A stretch of 5,012 nucleotides of DNA from NCBI GenBank assembly GCA_029010655.1, contig JAQXKW010000167.1, positions 1 through 5,012 on the forward strand. The letters are read 5' to 3'. The translations under genes were made by a program, and so were the position numbers. This document shows, piece by piece, positions 1 to 5,012 of the stretch. The notes beneath the pieces are model-generated. The model was not told the origin of the DNA. It searched no databases and saw only the letters and a program-made list of their open reading frames with translations. The DNA is from Clostridia bacterium. Lineage in GTDB: Bacteria > Bacillota > Clostridia > Oscillospirales > CAG-272. Each line of letters starts with the position of its first letter. The first letter of the stretch is position 1.

Positions 1-15
1 AAGAGGAGCTTCACG

Positions 16-34
16 GCAGGGAAAAGCGCCCTGC
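16..34 (-). terminator. Weak hairpin after the GH172 stop
   Basis: GCAGGG (16-21) and CCCTGC (29-34) form a perfect 6-bp stem with a 7-nt loop, starting 5 nt past the GH172 stop codon on the minus strand. It is followed by CGTGAAGCTCC, with no T-run, so it does not meet the intrinsic terminator pattern. It may be a 3'-end stabilising hairpin or chance; the window ends before the next gene can be seen. Confidence 0.25.
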
Positions 35-39
35 GCACA

Positions 40-1845
40 TTATACCCTGGTAAATATTCTGTATTCAAAATCCGAATAGAAGCCGCCGGAGCGGATTTCA
101 ACCGAAACTGAGTCCTTGCCCGCAGTCAGCCTTGCGGGAATGTGAAAATCGTCGTCCGCAAAGGCAAAATACGGGTTTTCGCCGCAGGTGTTCCAAACGC
201 CTGCGAACTGTCCGTCAACGTATACCTGGGCGCCCTTGTTGCTTCTTGATTTGTCGTACAGGCGGCGGATAACCGCACCACGGTTTTCACCTCTCAGCGA
301 TACGGTAAAGGAAACACAGCCGCTCTCTGTTTTGTAGCCCGTGCGGGTGAGAGTGCGGAATCTCATGTCCGATTCGATTTTTGCGGTGTGGGAATACTCC
401 GTGCCGTCCGTTTTATAGCCGTGAAGCTCTCTTGAGGCTTTCGAGGAAAGGTCTATAATGTCCGTCTCAAAAAGAGAGGGCTCGGGAATACGGTATGAAA
501 AGCAGGTGCTTGTGTAGTCCGAATAGGTCTGGTTGACCGCCCCGTGCTGAATGTCAAGCCTTATGCCGTTTTCATAGCCTATGGGCATGTCGAGAAAATA
601 TCTGTAATAGCCTGCGGGAGACTTGAATGCTCCGGGCAGGGTTGAACCGTTTTCCAAATATACGTCGTTTACGCACCCTGCCACAGGCGAGTCGAATTTG
701 TAATTGGGCCAGTAGCAGGCAAGGTATAAATCCTCCGTGCCCGTGCCGTTAATCTGCGGGGTTACTGCGCCGTCAATGTAGAAATGCTCGTTGCCCTCGC
801 AGTACTGACCGCCGATGCAGGTCTGAACGATTCCGATAAGCTGTCCTCTGCCGTAAAACTCGCCCAAACGCCAGTCGGCGAAAAGGCGGGTTTTTCCGCT
901 TTCGTGGTCTGCGGAAAAATAGCCTGTATTGCTTCTGTCATACGTGTTTTCCCCGATTTCCAGCTCAACGGAAATTTCGGGTACGCTTTCTCCCGAATTC
1001 ACAAGGCACATGGAGGCACATTCCCAGTATGGCATGGGAAGATACAGGGTCATAACCTGCCTTGAGCCCACTCGGCGGGATTCCACGGCATATGATGAAA
1101 TTTCCGTAAAGCCCAAGGGCTGTGCGAAAAGGTGAAGTATGGGGCAGGCAACGTCTGAAGCACGGTGAGCGTCAAACACCATATCAACGCAGATTTTTGA
1201 AAGGTCGGCGTCCGCATCGGCGCTAAGGGTGAATTTTCTCACTACCCCCGGCTTTTCCGAGGAGAAAAGGTCCGTGTAGCCTACTTTCAGCGAAAGGTCT
1301 TTTTTAACGGTTTCACCTGAATACCGGTCTCTTTTTCCCTCAAAGGCGCGGATAAGCTTTTCCTTTGAAGCGTTGCCGATTTCCTTTTCCCCGTCCGCAT
1401 AGGTTTCATACAGTATGTGGTAGTAAACCTTTTTTCTGCCTGAGGCGGTAATGCGAAGCCCCTTTTCAAAGGGTATCTGAATAAAGAGGTTTCCTGCATG
1501 GCAGTCGTCCTCCTCGTAGTGACCCCGAAGCTCGAAGGAGTTGCCCACGCCCGAAAGCTCGGGAATATCATCTAAAAACAGCTTTCTTGCGGTGGTTTCC
1601 CAGCGTGGCGCTTTTTCGCTGTCAAAATAGAAGCGGAGCAGGGTTTCGTCGCTTGTCACCGCCATCCATATGCTCTTTATACAGCCGCTCCCACGCTCGT
1701 CGAATAAAACGTACTCGCCGCCGTCCTCGTAAAGATACTGACCGAAATCGGCGTTTTCGTACTGTCTGTCATAGCTTGAGGTCTGAAGGCATCTTCTGTG
1801 TCCGCAAAGCACGGGCAGCTTGCCCAAATCATAGTATTCGTACAT
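40..1845 (-). CDS. GH172 (DUF2961) family glycoside hydrolase, cytoplasmic
   Basis: A 601-residue protein that I recognise as DUF2961, now glycoside hydrolase family 172. Characterised members act on alpha-D-fructofuranosides (difructose dianhydride I) or on arabinofuranosides and D-arabinan; the substrate here cannot be told. The N-terminal sandwich shows the family pattern (CIKSIWM at 55-61, LLRFYFD at 69-75, HAGNLFIQIPF near 116-126). The core motifs are CEGNEHFYIDG around 349-359 and NGTGTEDLY at 366-374. Glu350 and Glu371 are 21 residues apart, the same spacing I recall for the catalytic pair Glu270/Glu291 of the Bifidobacterium enzyme, so they are the likely nucleophile and acid/base. 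A C-terminal beta domain (about 527-600, RRLYDKS...VYVDGQFAGVW) completes it. There is no signal peptide or membrane segment, so it probably acts in the cytoplasm on imported sugars. I chose the start at 1845 because AAGGAG lies 6 nt upstream; a longer reading from 1896 would overlap the preceding gene and has no such site. It follows the SLOG gene by 16 nt, so the two are probably co-transcribed. Confidence 0.88.
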   Translation of the reverse strand: MYEYYDLGKLPVLCGHRRCLQTSSYDRQYENADFGQYLYEDGGEYVLFDERGSGCIKSIWMAVTSDETLLRFYFDSEKAPRWETTARKLFLDDIPELSGVGNSFELRGHYEEDDCHAGNLFIQIPFEKGLRITASGRKKVYYHILYETYADGEKEIGNASKEKLIRAFEGKRDRYSGETVKKDLSLKVGYTDLFSSEKPGVVRKFTLSADADADLSKICVDMVFDAHRASDVACPILHLFAQPLGFTEISSYAVESRRVGSRQVMTLYLPMPYWECASMCLVNSGESVPEISVELEIGENTYDRSNTGYFSADHESGKTRLFADWRLGEFYGRGQLIGIVQTCIGGQYCEGNEHFYIDGAVTPQINGTGTEDLYLACYWPNYKFDSPVAGCVNDVYLENGSTLPGAFKSPAGYYRYFLDMPIGYENGIRLDIQHGAVNQTYSDYTSTCFSYRIPEPSLFETDIIDLSSKASRELHGYKTDGTEYSHTAKIESDMRFRTLTRTGYKTESGCVSFTVSLRGENRGAVIRRLYDKSRSNKGAQVYVDGQFAGVWNTCGENPYFAFADDDFHIPARLTAGKDSVSVEIRSGGFYSDFEYRIFTRV

Positions 1846-1851
1846 AAAAAA

Positions 1852-1857
1852 CTCCTT
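1852..1857 (-). promoter_or_regulatory. Shine-Dalgarno site of the GH172 gene
   Basis: AAGGAG read on the minus strand, followed by six T and then ATG at 1845. It begins 4 nt after the stop codon of the upstream SLOG gene. This site decides the GH172 start, placing it 17 codons inside the longest open frame, which begins at 1896. Confidence 0.85.
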
Positions 1858-1861
1858 GAAT

Positions 1862-2362
1862 TTATGAAAAGTACAGTTGGTCGGGAGCTTTCGCAAGATT
1901 TATAATGCGAAGCCCCTGTTTTTCTGCGTATTTAACGGTGTAGGCGGTGCCGCCTTTCACGGAATTGAGATATGCCACGCAAACGGAGGAGGAGTCCACC
2001 ATATGGCGGTTTCTGTCGTGCATGCAGGTGTCCGTGTAGAAATCGCTTATGTATTCTACGCTGTCTGCCGCACCTAAAATCTCCTTGTATTTTTTCAGAG
2101 AGGCGAGGCTGTCCCATTTTTCGGTCTGGTCGCGGCAGGGAAGAAACAGGGAAAGGGAAATTTCGGGAAAACGTTCCTTCATGGCGAGAACACATTCGGC
2201 GGCAAGGGTGTCGAAGCCCATGGCGCCGCCGCAGATGAAGCTATTGTAGCCCTCAAGGTACAAATCCATAACTGCGGAATAAAGCGCAGAAAGCAGAGGC
2301 GCTTTTTAGGCGCCGGAGATTATTCTGTGCCCTGTGAAGCATACGCTTTTTTCTCTGTCCAT
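1862..2362 (-). pseudogene. SLOG-superfamily YpsA-like (DUF1273-type) gene with in-frame stop at codon 19
   Basis: Read from the ATG at 2362 this frame has 167 codons including the final stop. It carries SLOG/DUF1273 hallmarks throughout: FTGHR at 9-13, the glycine-rich GGAMGFD at 45-51, PCRDQTEKW at 75-83, CMHDRNRHMVD at 113-123 and GGTAYTVKYA at 137-146. The family has a Rossmann-like fold thought to bind a nucleotide or related ligand; the Bacillus relative YpsA is linked to cell division, but its biochemistry is not settled. Codon 19 is TAA (2306-2308), between ISGA and KAPLLSALYSAV. The frame is otherwise intact on both sides, so one base change (for example GAA to TAA) explains it, not a frameshift. 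A purine-rich site (AGGAAGGA, 2368-2375) precedes the ATG at 2362. A truncated 135-residue protein could start at the ATG at 2269, but I see no ribosome binding site there and it would lack FTGHR. It could be a recent nonsense mutation, a sequencing error or, less likely, readthrough. Confidence 0.8.
2281..2305. repeat. Hairpin, 7-bp stem just after the premature stop
   Basis: AAAGCGC (2281-2287) and GCGCTTT (2299-2305) form a perfect inverted repeat with an 11-nt loop. On the minus strand it begins one base after the TAA at 2306-2308 and is followed by the short, T-containing ATTCC. It shares GCGC (2299-2302) with a second inverted repeat at 2298-2314, so the two cannot form together. It may be chance in coding sequence. 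Confidence 0.4.
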
Positions 2363-2390
2363 ACCTATCCTTCCTATTATTAAAACGAAG

Positions 2391-2413
2391 TCAAAAATTT
2401 TAATAATTTTTGA
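2391..2413. repeat. Perfect 9-bp inverted repeat, possible operator
   Basis: TCAAAAATT (2391-2399) and its exact complement AATTTTTGA (2405-2413) flank a 5-nt spacer. It lies 29 bp upstream of the SLOG start codon, where a minus-strand promoter or leader would be. A repressor operator or a weak leader hairpin are both possible. The arms are almost all A/T, so chance in an AT-rich region is a real alternative. Confidence 0.45.
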
Positions 2414-2430
2414 ATCAATACCGCAAATAT

Positions 2431-2445
2431 AGGCAAAAAATGCCT
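2431..2445. repeat. Small inverted repeat AGGCA-5-TGCCT
   Basis: AGGCA (2431-2435) and TGCCT (2441-2445) around five A bases. A T/G pairing and two further A/T pairs extend the arms slightly. It sits in the middle of the divergent region and could be a binding site; it is short, so confidence is low. Confidence 0.3.
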
Positions 2446-2496
2446 GTAAATAAAGGAAAAACACTTAAAAATCAATTTTCGCCATATAGCGGGTTT

Positions 2497-2502
2497 TATA
2501 CT
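2497..2502 (+). promoter_or_regulatory. Possible -10 box for the DUF6514-like gene
   Basis: TATACT matches the sigma-A -10 consensus at five of six positions and lies 30 bp upstream of the ATG. No good -35 element is found at 16-18 bp spacing (AATTTT or neighbours only), so the promoter call is weak. Confidence 0.3.
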
Positions 2503-2517
2503 TGAAATAACAAACGG

Positions 2518-2524
2518 AAAGGAG
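2518..2524 (+). promoter_or_regulatory. Shine-Dalgarno site of the DUF6514-like gene
   Basis: AAAGGAG ends 8 nt before the ATG at 2533 and is followed by more purines (AGAGGA). This strong site supports the plus-strand gene as real and fixes its start, in preference to the antisense 115-codon frame that spans the same DNA. Confidence 0.8.
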
Positions 2525-2532
2525 AGAGGAAT

Positions 2533-2844
2533 ATGAAATTGCTGCCAAGGATCACAGAGAACCGCAGTGTGATCAGAGCAACAATGAAACGCATCGGCAC
2601 GGATATTATCTTGCTTTACAGACTTACGGAAAATCCCGTCCCCGGTCAAAAAGGGCGACTGCGTTTCATGTACTCTCTTACCGTTACAAAAATCGATCGG
2701 GCAGGCGAGCGCCGTCAGGTTGAGCACCTGAGGGATATTTCGAGAAGCCGGGAAGAAGCCCCGAGAATTTTTCTGCTCGTAAGCCGAGGCAGAGTTTTTC
2801 CCGAAAACGCCGCCGAAATCGTTTCCGATCTTATCAGTATATAA
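2533..2844 (+). CDS. DUF6514-like small protein, function unknown
   Basis: A 103-residue soluble protein without signal peptide or membrane segments, rich in Arg and Glu. From about residue 27 it follows a pattern I associate with DUF6514, a short uncharacterised family found in Clostridia: a strand-like ILLYRLTEN, then FMYSLTVTKIDR (about 45-56), RDISRSREEAPRI near 68-80, then a short C-terminal helix (VFPENAAEIVSDLIS). The family role is not known to me and none is proposed. The gene stands alone on the plus strand with a strong ribosome binding site, is divergent from the SLOG gene and runs tail to tail into sfsA with only 2 nt between the stop codons. The first 25 or so residues (KLLPRITENRSVIRATMKR) resemble nothing I know. 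The gene call itself is secure; the family assignment is by eye. Confidence 0.7.
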   Translation: MKLLPRITENRSVIRATMKRIGTDIILLYRLTENPVPGQKGRLRFMYSLTVTKIDRAGERRQVEHLRDISRSREEAPRIFLLVSRGRVFPENAAEIVSDLISI

Positions 2845-2846
2845 AA

Positions 2847-3521
2847 TTACAGTATGACCTCCACCGGCACGGTGGCGGTCATTTCATTATCCGATACAAA
2901 GCACTCGTACGCTTCGATTTCCACCCCTGCAACCTGCGACGCTTTCAGCTCATCTGCAAACTGCGGGTGGGTTTTTCTGTTTGGGGTAAAATAGCTGACG
3001 CCCTCCATCTGCACTATGAAAAGCACCTTTGCCCCAAAGCCCTGCTTTTTCAGAGAGACAAGCTCTCTCAGGTGCTTTATCCCACGCTCCGTGGGGGCAT
3101 CGGGAAATAAAACAACTCCGTTTTCCTCTAAGGTAACGCCCTTGACCTCAACGAAGGTCTTTTTATCTCCGTCCTCCATGTAGAAGTCGATACGGGAGTT
3201 ACCCACCTTCATTTCGGGCTTTATATAAGCTGTTGGGTACAGCCGCCGCAAAAGCTCTGCGGCGGCGGCATTGGGCGCCTGCGAATCAATATTTACAAGT
3301 CTGTCGCCTTTTTCCACGGCGATAAGGTCAAAGGGGGTCTTTCTGCCCGGATTGTCTCTGCAATCGGACAGCACGGCGCTGACCCCGGGAATTAACAGCT
3401 CTCTGCATCTGCCCGTGTTTTTCACGTGGCAGATTTCAGTTTTCCCCGAAAGGTCAACATAAGCGCAGAATCTGTTGGGACGCTCCAGAAAGGTTGCACG
3501 GAGCGTTTTTTCGTATTTCAT
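2847..3521 (-). CDS. sfsA: SfsA family DNA/RNA nuclease-fold protein
   Basis: A 224-residue protein close to the usual SfsA length (about 230). SfsA was first described in E. coli as a sugar fermentation stimulation protein; the family combines an N-terminal OB-like DNA-binding domain with a PD-(D/E)XK nuclease fold, and its cellular role remains uncertain. The N-terminal part shows LERPNRF (12-18) and HVKNTGRCRELL (32-43). VNIDSQAPNA (76-85) is the conserved central motif. The nuclease core shows SRIDFY (109-114) with Asp112, then VEVKGVTLE (124-132) with Glu125 and Lys127, and FPDAPTERGIKHL (139-151), so the metal-binding residues are present. The start ATG at 3521 overlaps the GH31 stop codon by 4 nt (ATGA), and no Shine-Dalgarno motif is visible before it, which points to translational coupling to the glycosidase gene. 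The 3' end is convergent with the DUF6514-like gene. Confidence 0.93.
   Translation of the reverse strand: MKYEKTLRATFLERPNRFCAYVDLSGKTEICHVKNTGRCRELLIPGVSAVLSDCRDNPGRKTPFDLIAVEKGDRLVNIDSQAPNAAAAELLRRLYPTAYIKPEMKVGNSRIDFYMEDGDKKTFVEVKGVTLEENGVVLFPDAPTERGIKHLRELVSLKKQGFGAKVLFIVQMEGVSYFTPNRKTHPQFADELKASQVAGVEIEAYECFVSDNEMTATVPVEVIL
2854..2882. terminator. Probable terminator hairpin at the convergent junction, embedded in sfsA
   Basis: ATGACC, T, CCACCG, loop GCA, CGGTGG, C, GGTCAT: a 13-position stem with 12 pairs, one mismatch and a 3-nt loop. It starts 9 nt after the stop codon of the DUF6514-like gene and is followed on the plus strand by TTTCATTA, a weak T-tract; on the minus strand by ACTGTAATTTTAT. 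It lies inside the last codons of sfsA (encoding MTATVPVEV). With only 2 nt between the convergent genes, it is the only good candidate for ending the plus-strand transcript, and may also act on sfsA just past its stop. Confidence 0.55.
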
Positions 3522-5012
3522 TTTATAACTATACTGAACGAACGGTCTGAAGGAATATTGTATAGCCTTACCGTCGCCAGTCTCCTTTCTGCGTCGTAGG
3601 AAAGCTCGCCCTCGGAAACGGACAAAGGCTCGTCTGTGTCGTAAAGCTCAACCGTAAGGGTAGTTCGAATATCGGCGCCGCCCTCATATCCCTCGCCTGA
3701 GGGGGTAAAGCCTACGGTGTGAACATTTCCCTCTTTGTTATATACGATTTCGGTCAGTCTGCATTTGCCGTTCTCATAAGCGTCCGATATGCCGTCGTCC
3801 TCAAAAAGCTCCGTTCTGCCGCAAATGTCGCCCCTGCCTGCATAAATTCTGACAGTAGGCTCGGAAAGGGCTGATGAGGTCATGCGCTTCTGATAGGGCT
3901 GGAGAACAATCGGGTAGCCCGCCTTTGCGAAAAGCGGGAAGGTAAACAGACTGTCGCAAACGCAGTGCTTTCCGCTGTCGTAGCTTTCGCCGGTGAAAAA
4001 GCTGTACCATTGACCCTCGGGGAGCCATATTTCGCTTGTAACCTCGTAGTTCTCCCCTTTGCCCGCTTCGCAGACGGGAGCTACAAACAGACCGTCACCG
4101 AACTTGTAGGTTGCGGGGTGCCTGTACGCCTCCTCGCATTCAGGCATGTCAAGATACAAAGGGCGCAGAAGCGGCAGGGAATCTCTTTGGGACTGATACG
4201 CCACAGAATATAAATAGGGCATCAGCCGTGAGCGCAGATGAAAGGCTTCCCGCATGGCACAGCAGAAGGGCTCGCCCCATTTCCAAGGGCGGCGGTCCGT
4301 TTCAATACCGTTTATTTCGCCGCAGGAATGAGTGCGCAGAGCGGCGCTGAGAGCGCCGAACTGCACCCAGCGGCAGTATATTTCAGCCTGATGTCCCACA
4401 ACGTCCGCAAAGCCGCCAATATCGTGGGTCCACCAGAAGCAGCCTGCGTTTCCGGCGGAAACCGTCATTTGTATTTCATATTTAAGAGCCGACCAGTCGG
4501 TGGTAATGTCTCCGGAAAAAGCTCCGGGATGCTTTTGGTCGCCCCAGCCTGCCCAGCGGGAGAACGCCTGACCTCGTTTCCCTCCTTTTTTGGAGCGCTC
4601 GTAGTACAGATGATTGAGCCATTGCAGATGGGTAAGACCCTTAATGCCGTTTACCTGTGGATACAGGTAATCCTGCTGCCAGTCTATCCACCAGAAGTCA
4701 ACGCCCTGCTCGGTCAGCCTGTCAAGGGTAGATTTGAAGAAAGCGTCCATATAAGCCTTGCTTCCCGCATTGTAGCGGAAATTCTTAACCCCTCGGGTAA
4801 GCCCCTCTTTCTCACGCTCCGAAATACGCTCCGTCACATCGGGAACGCTTTCCCGATACCCCGCTTCCTCAAGCATTTTAATAAACTCGGGATAGGTGTC
4901 GTCGTGGTCGCGCACTCCGTCTGCTGGGTGGTCGCTGAGGGTTACCGCAATGCCCCGATTGTGAACCTCTTTCAGAAAACCGTCGGGGTCGGGAATTATT
5001 GCCCTGTCCCAT
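3518..5012 (-). CDS. GH31 family alpha-glycosidase, 5' end outside the window
   Basis: The frame stays open from the stop at 3518-3520 to the right edge, giving 497 visible residues that begin WDRAIIPDPDGFLKEVHN; the GTG at 4915 is an internal codon, not a start. GH31 members retain configuration and usually cleave alpha-glucosides or alpha-xylosides. About 270-300 N-terminal residues of a typical protein are missing. Visible marks, in visible numbering: the barrel strand with the nucleophile in FWWIDWQQ (Asp110, codon 4682-4684); SRWAGWGDQKHPGAFSGDI with the acid/base Asp168 (codon 4508-4510); WWTHDIGGF (193-201); RPLYLDMP (283-290) and FGDGLFVAPV (304-313) leading into the C-terminal beta-sandwiches. 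The WWIDWQQ and FSGD motifs place it with the bacterial branch that uses a WxDWQQ nucleophile strand. Near the acid/base, the usual HRYP-type segment reads QKHP, which may alter the sugar-binding subsite. Specificity cannot be assigned. It overlaps sfsA by 4 nt, so both are in one transcript. Confidence 0.93.
   Translation of the reverse strand, partial: WDRAIIPDPDGFLKEVHNRGIAVTLSDHPADGVRDHDDTYPEFIKMLEEAGYRESVPDVTERISEREKEGLTRGVKNFRYNAGSKAYMDAFFKSTLDRLTEQGVDFWWIDWQQDYLYPQVNGIKGLTHLQWLNHLYYERSKKGGKRGQAFSRWAGWGDQKHPGAFSGDITTDWSALKYEIQMTVSAGNAGCFWWTHDIGGFADVVGHQAEIYCRWVQFGALSAALRTHSCGEINGIETDRRPWKWGEPFCCAMREAFHLRSRLMPYLYSVAYQSQRDSLPLLRPLYLDMPECEEAYRHPATYKFGDGLFVAPVCEAGKGENYEVTSEIWLPEGQWYSFFTGESYDSGKHCVCDSLFTFPLFAKAGYPIVLQPYQKRMTSSALSEPTVRIYAGRGDICGRTELFEDDGISDAYENGKCRLTEIVYNKEGNVHTVGFTPSGEGYEGGADIRTTLTVELYDTDEPLSVSEGELSYDAERRLATVRLYNIPSDRSFSIVIK

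Larger units (their letters stand above)
2363..2532. promoter_or_regulatory. AT-rich divergent intergenic region
   Basis: This 170-bp stretch separates the start codons of the SLOG gene (minus) and the DUF6514-like gene (plus), so it should hold promoters for both. It is clearly richer in A and T than the flanking genes. It contains a perfect 9-bp inverted repeat (2391-2413), a smaller one (2431-2445), a possible plus-strand -10 box and both ribosome binding sites. I found no convincing -35/-10 pair on the minus strand; the best partial matches score about half of consensus. Confidence 0.6.

Noticed and set aside
1846..1896. A longer GH172 start at 1896 adding 17 residues
   Set aside because: It would overlap the end of the SLOG gene and lacks a ribosome binding site, while AAGGAG sits 6 nt before the ATG at 1845.
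2306..2308. Alternative genetic code with TAA reassigned
   Set aside because: TAA is also the terminal stop of GH172, sfsA, the SLOG gene and the DUF6514-like gene, so it works as a normal stop here.
2380..2727. A 115-codon minus-strand open frame across the intergenic region and DUF6514-like gene
   Set aside because: It has no recognisable family motifs, covers the AT-rich regulatory region, and is antisense to a gene with a strong ribosome binding site.
3480..3511. Plus-strand hairpin ACGCTCC/GGAGCGT followed by a T run, resembling an intrinsic terminator
   Set aside because: The loop is long (13 nt), it lies in the first codons of sfsA on the opposite strand, the T run comes from Lys/Glu codons, and no plus-strand gene leads into it.
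4913..4915. GTG at 4915 as the start of the GH31 gene
   Set aside because: The frame continues upstream to the window edge with typical GH31 sequence (PDPDGFLKEVHNRGIAV), so this GTG is an internal valine codon.

Overview
The window looks like chromosomal DNA of an uncultured or gut-type Firmicute of class Clostridia (Oscillospiraceae/Lachnospirales-like). This is an inference from three things: purine-rich Shine-Dalgarno sites, a DUF6514-like small protein (a family I associate with Clostridia), and a FTGHR-type SLOG protein next to Firmicute-style glycosidases. Base composition looks close to 50% GC, apart from an AT-rich divergent intergenic region. No tRNA, rRNA, CRISPR array, transposon or phage gene is visible.

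Layout, reading the minus strand from the right edge. A GH31-family glycosidase enters from beyond the window (3518 to the edge, N-terminus missing). It is joined by a 4-nt ATGA overlap to sfsA (2847-3521). Convergent to sfsA, with only 2 nt between the stop codons, is a small plus-strand gene for a DUF6514-like protein (2533-2844). A strong imperfect hairpin inside the 3' end of sfsA probably serves as the terminator at this junction. An AT-rich 170-bp divergent intergenic region (2363-2532) with two inverted repeats follows. Next comes a minus-strand pair: a SLOG/YpsA-like (DUF1273-type) gene interrupted by an in-frame TAA at codon 19 (1862-2362), then a GH172 (DUF2961) glycosidase (40-1845) whose ribosome binding site starts right after the SLOG stop codon.

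How the genes fit together: two glycosidases (GH31 and GH172) on the same strand suggest intracellular processing of plant or microbial oligosaccharides, but no transporter or regulator is present to name a substrate. SfsA, the SLOG protein and the DUF6514-like protein appear to be housekeeping or accessory passengers. The most notable observation is the single-codon nonsense interruption of the SLOG gene, with two mutually exclusive hairpins around the stop. I found no convincing evidence for a wholly new biological system; most of the window is recognisable genes.
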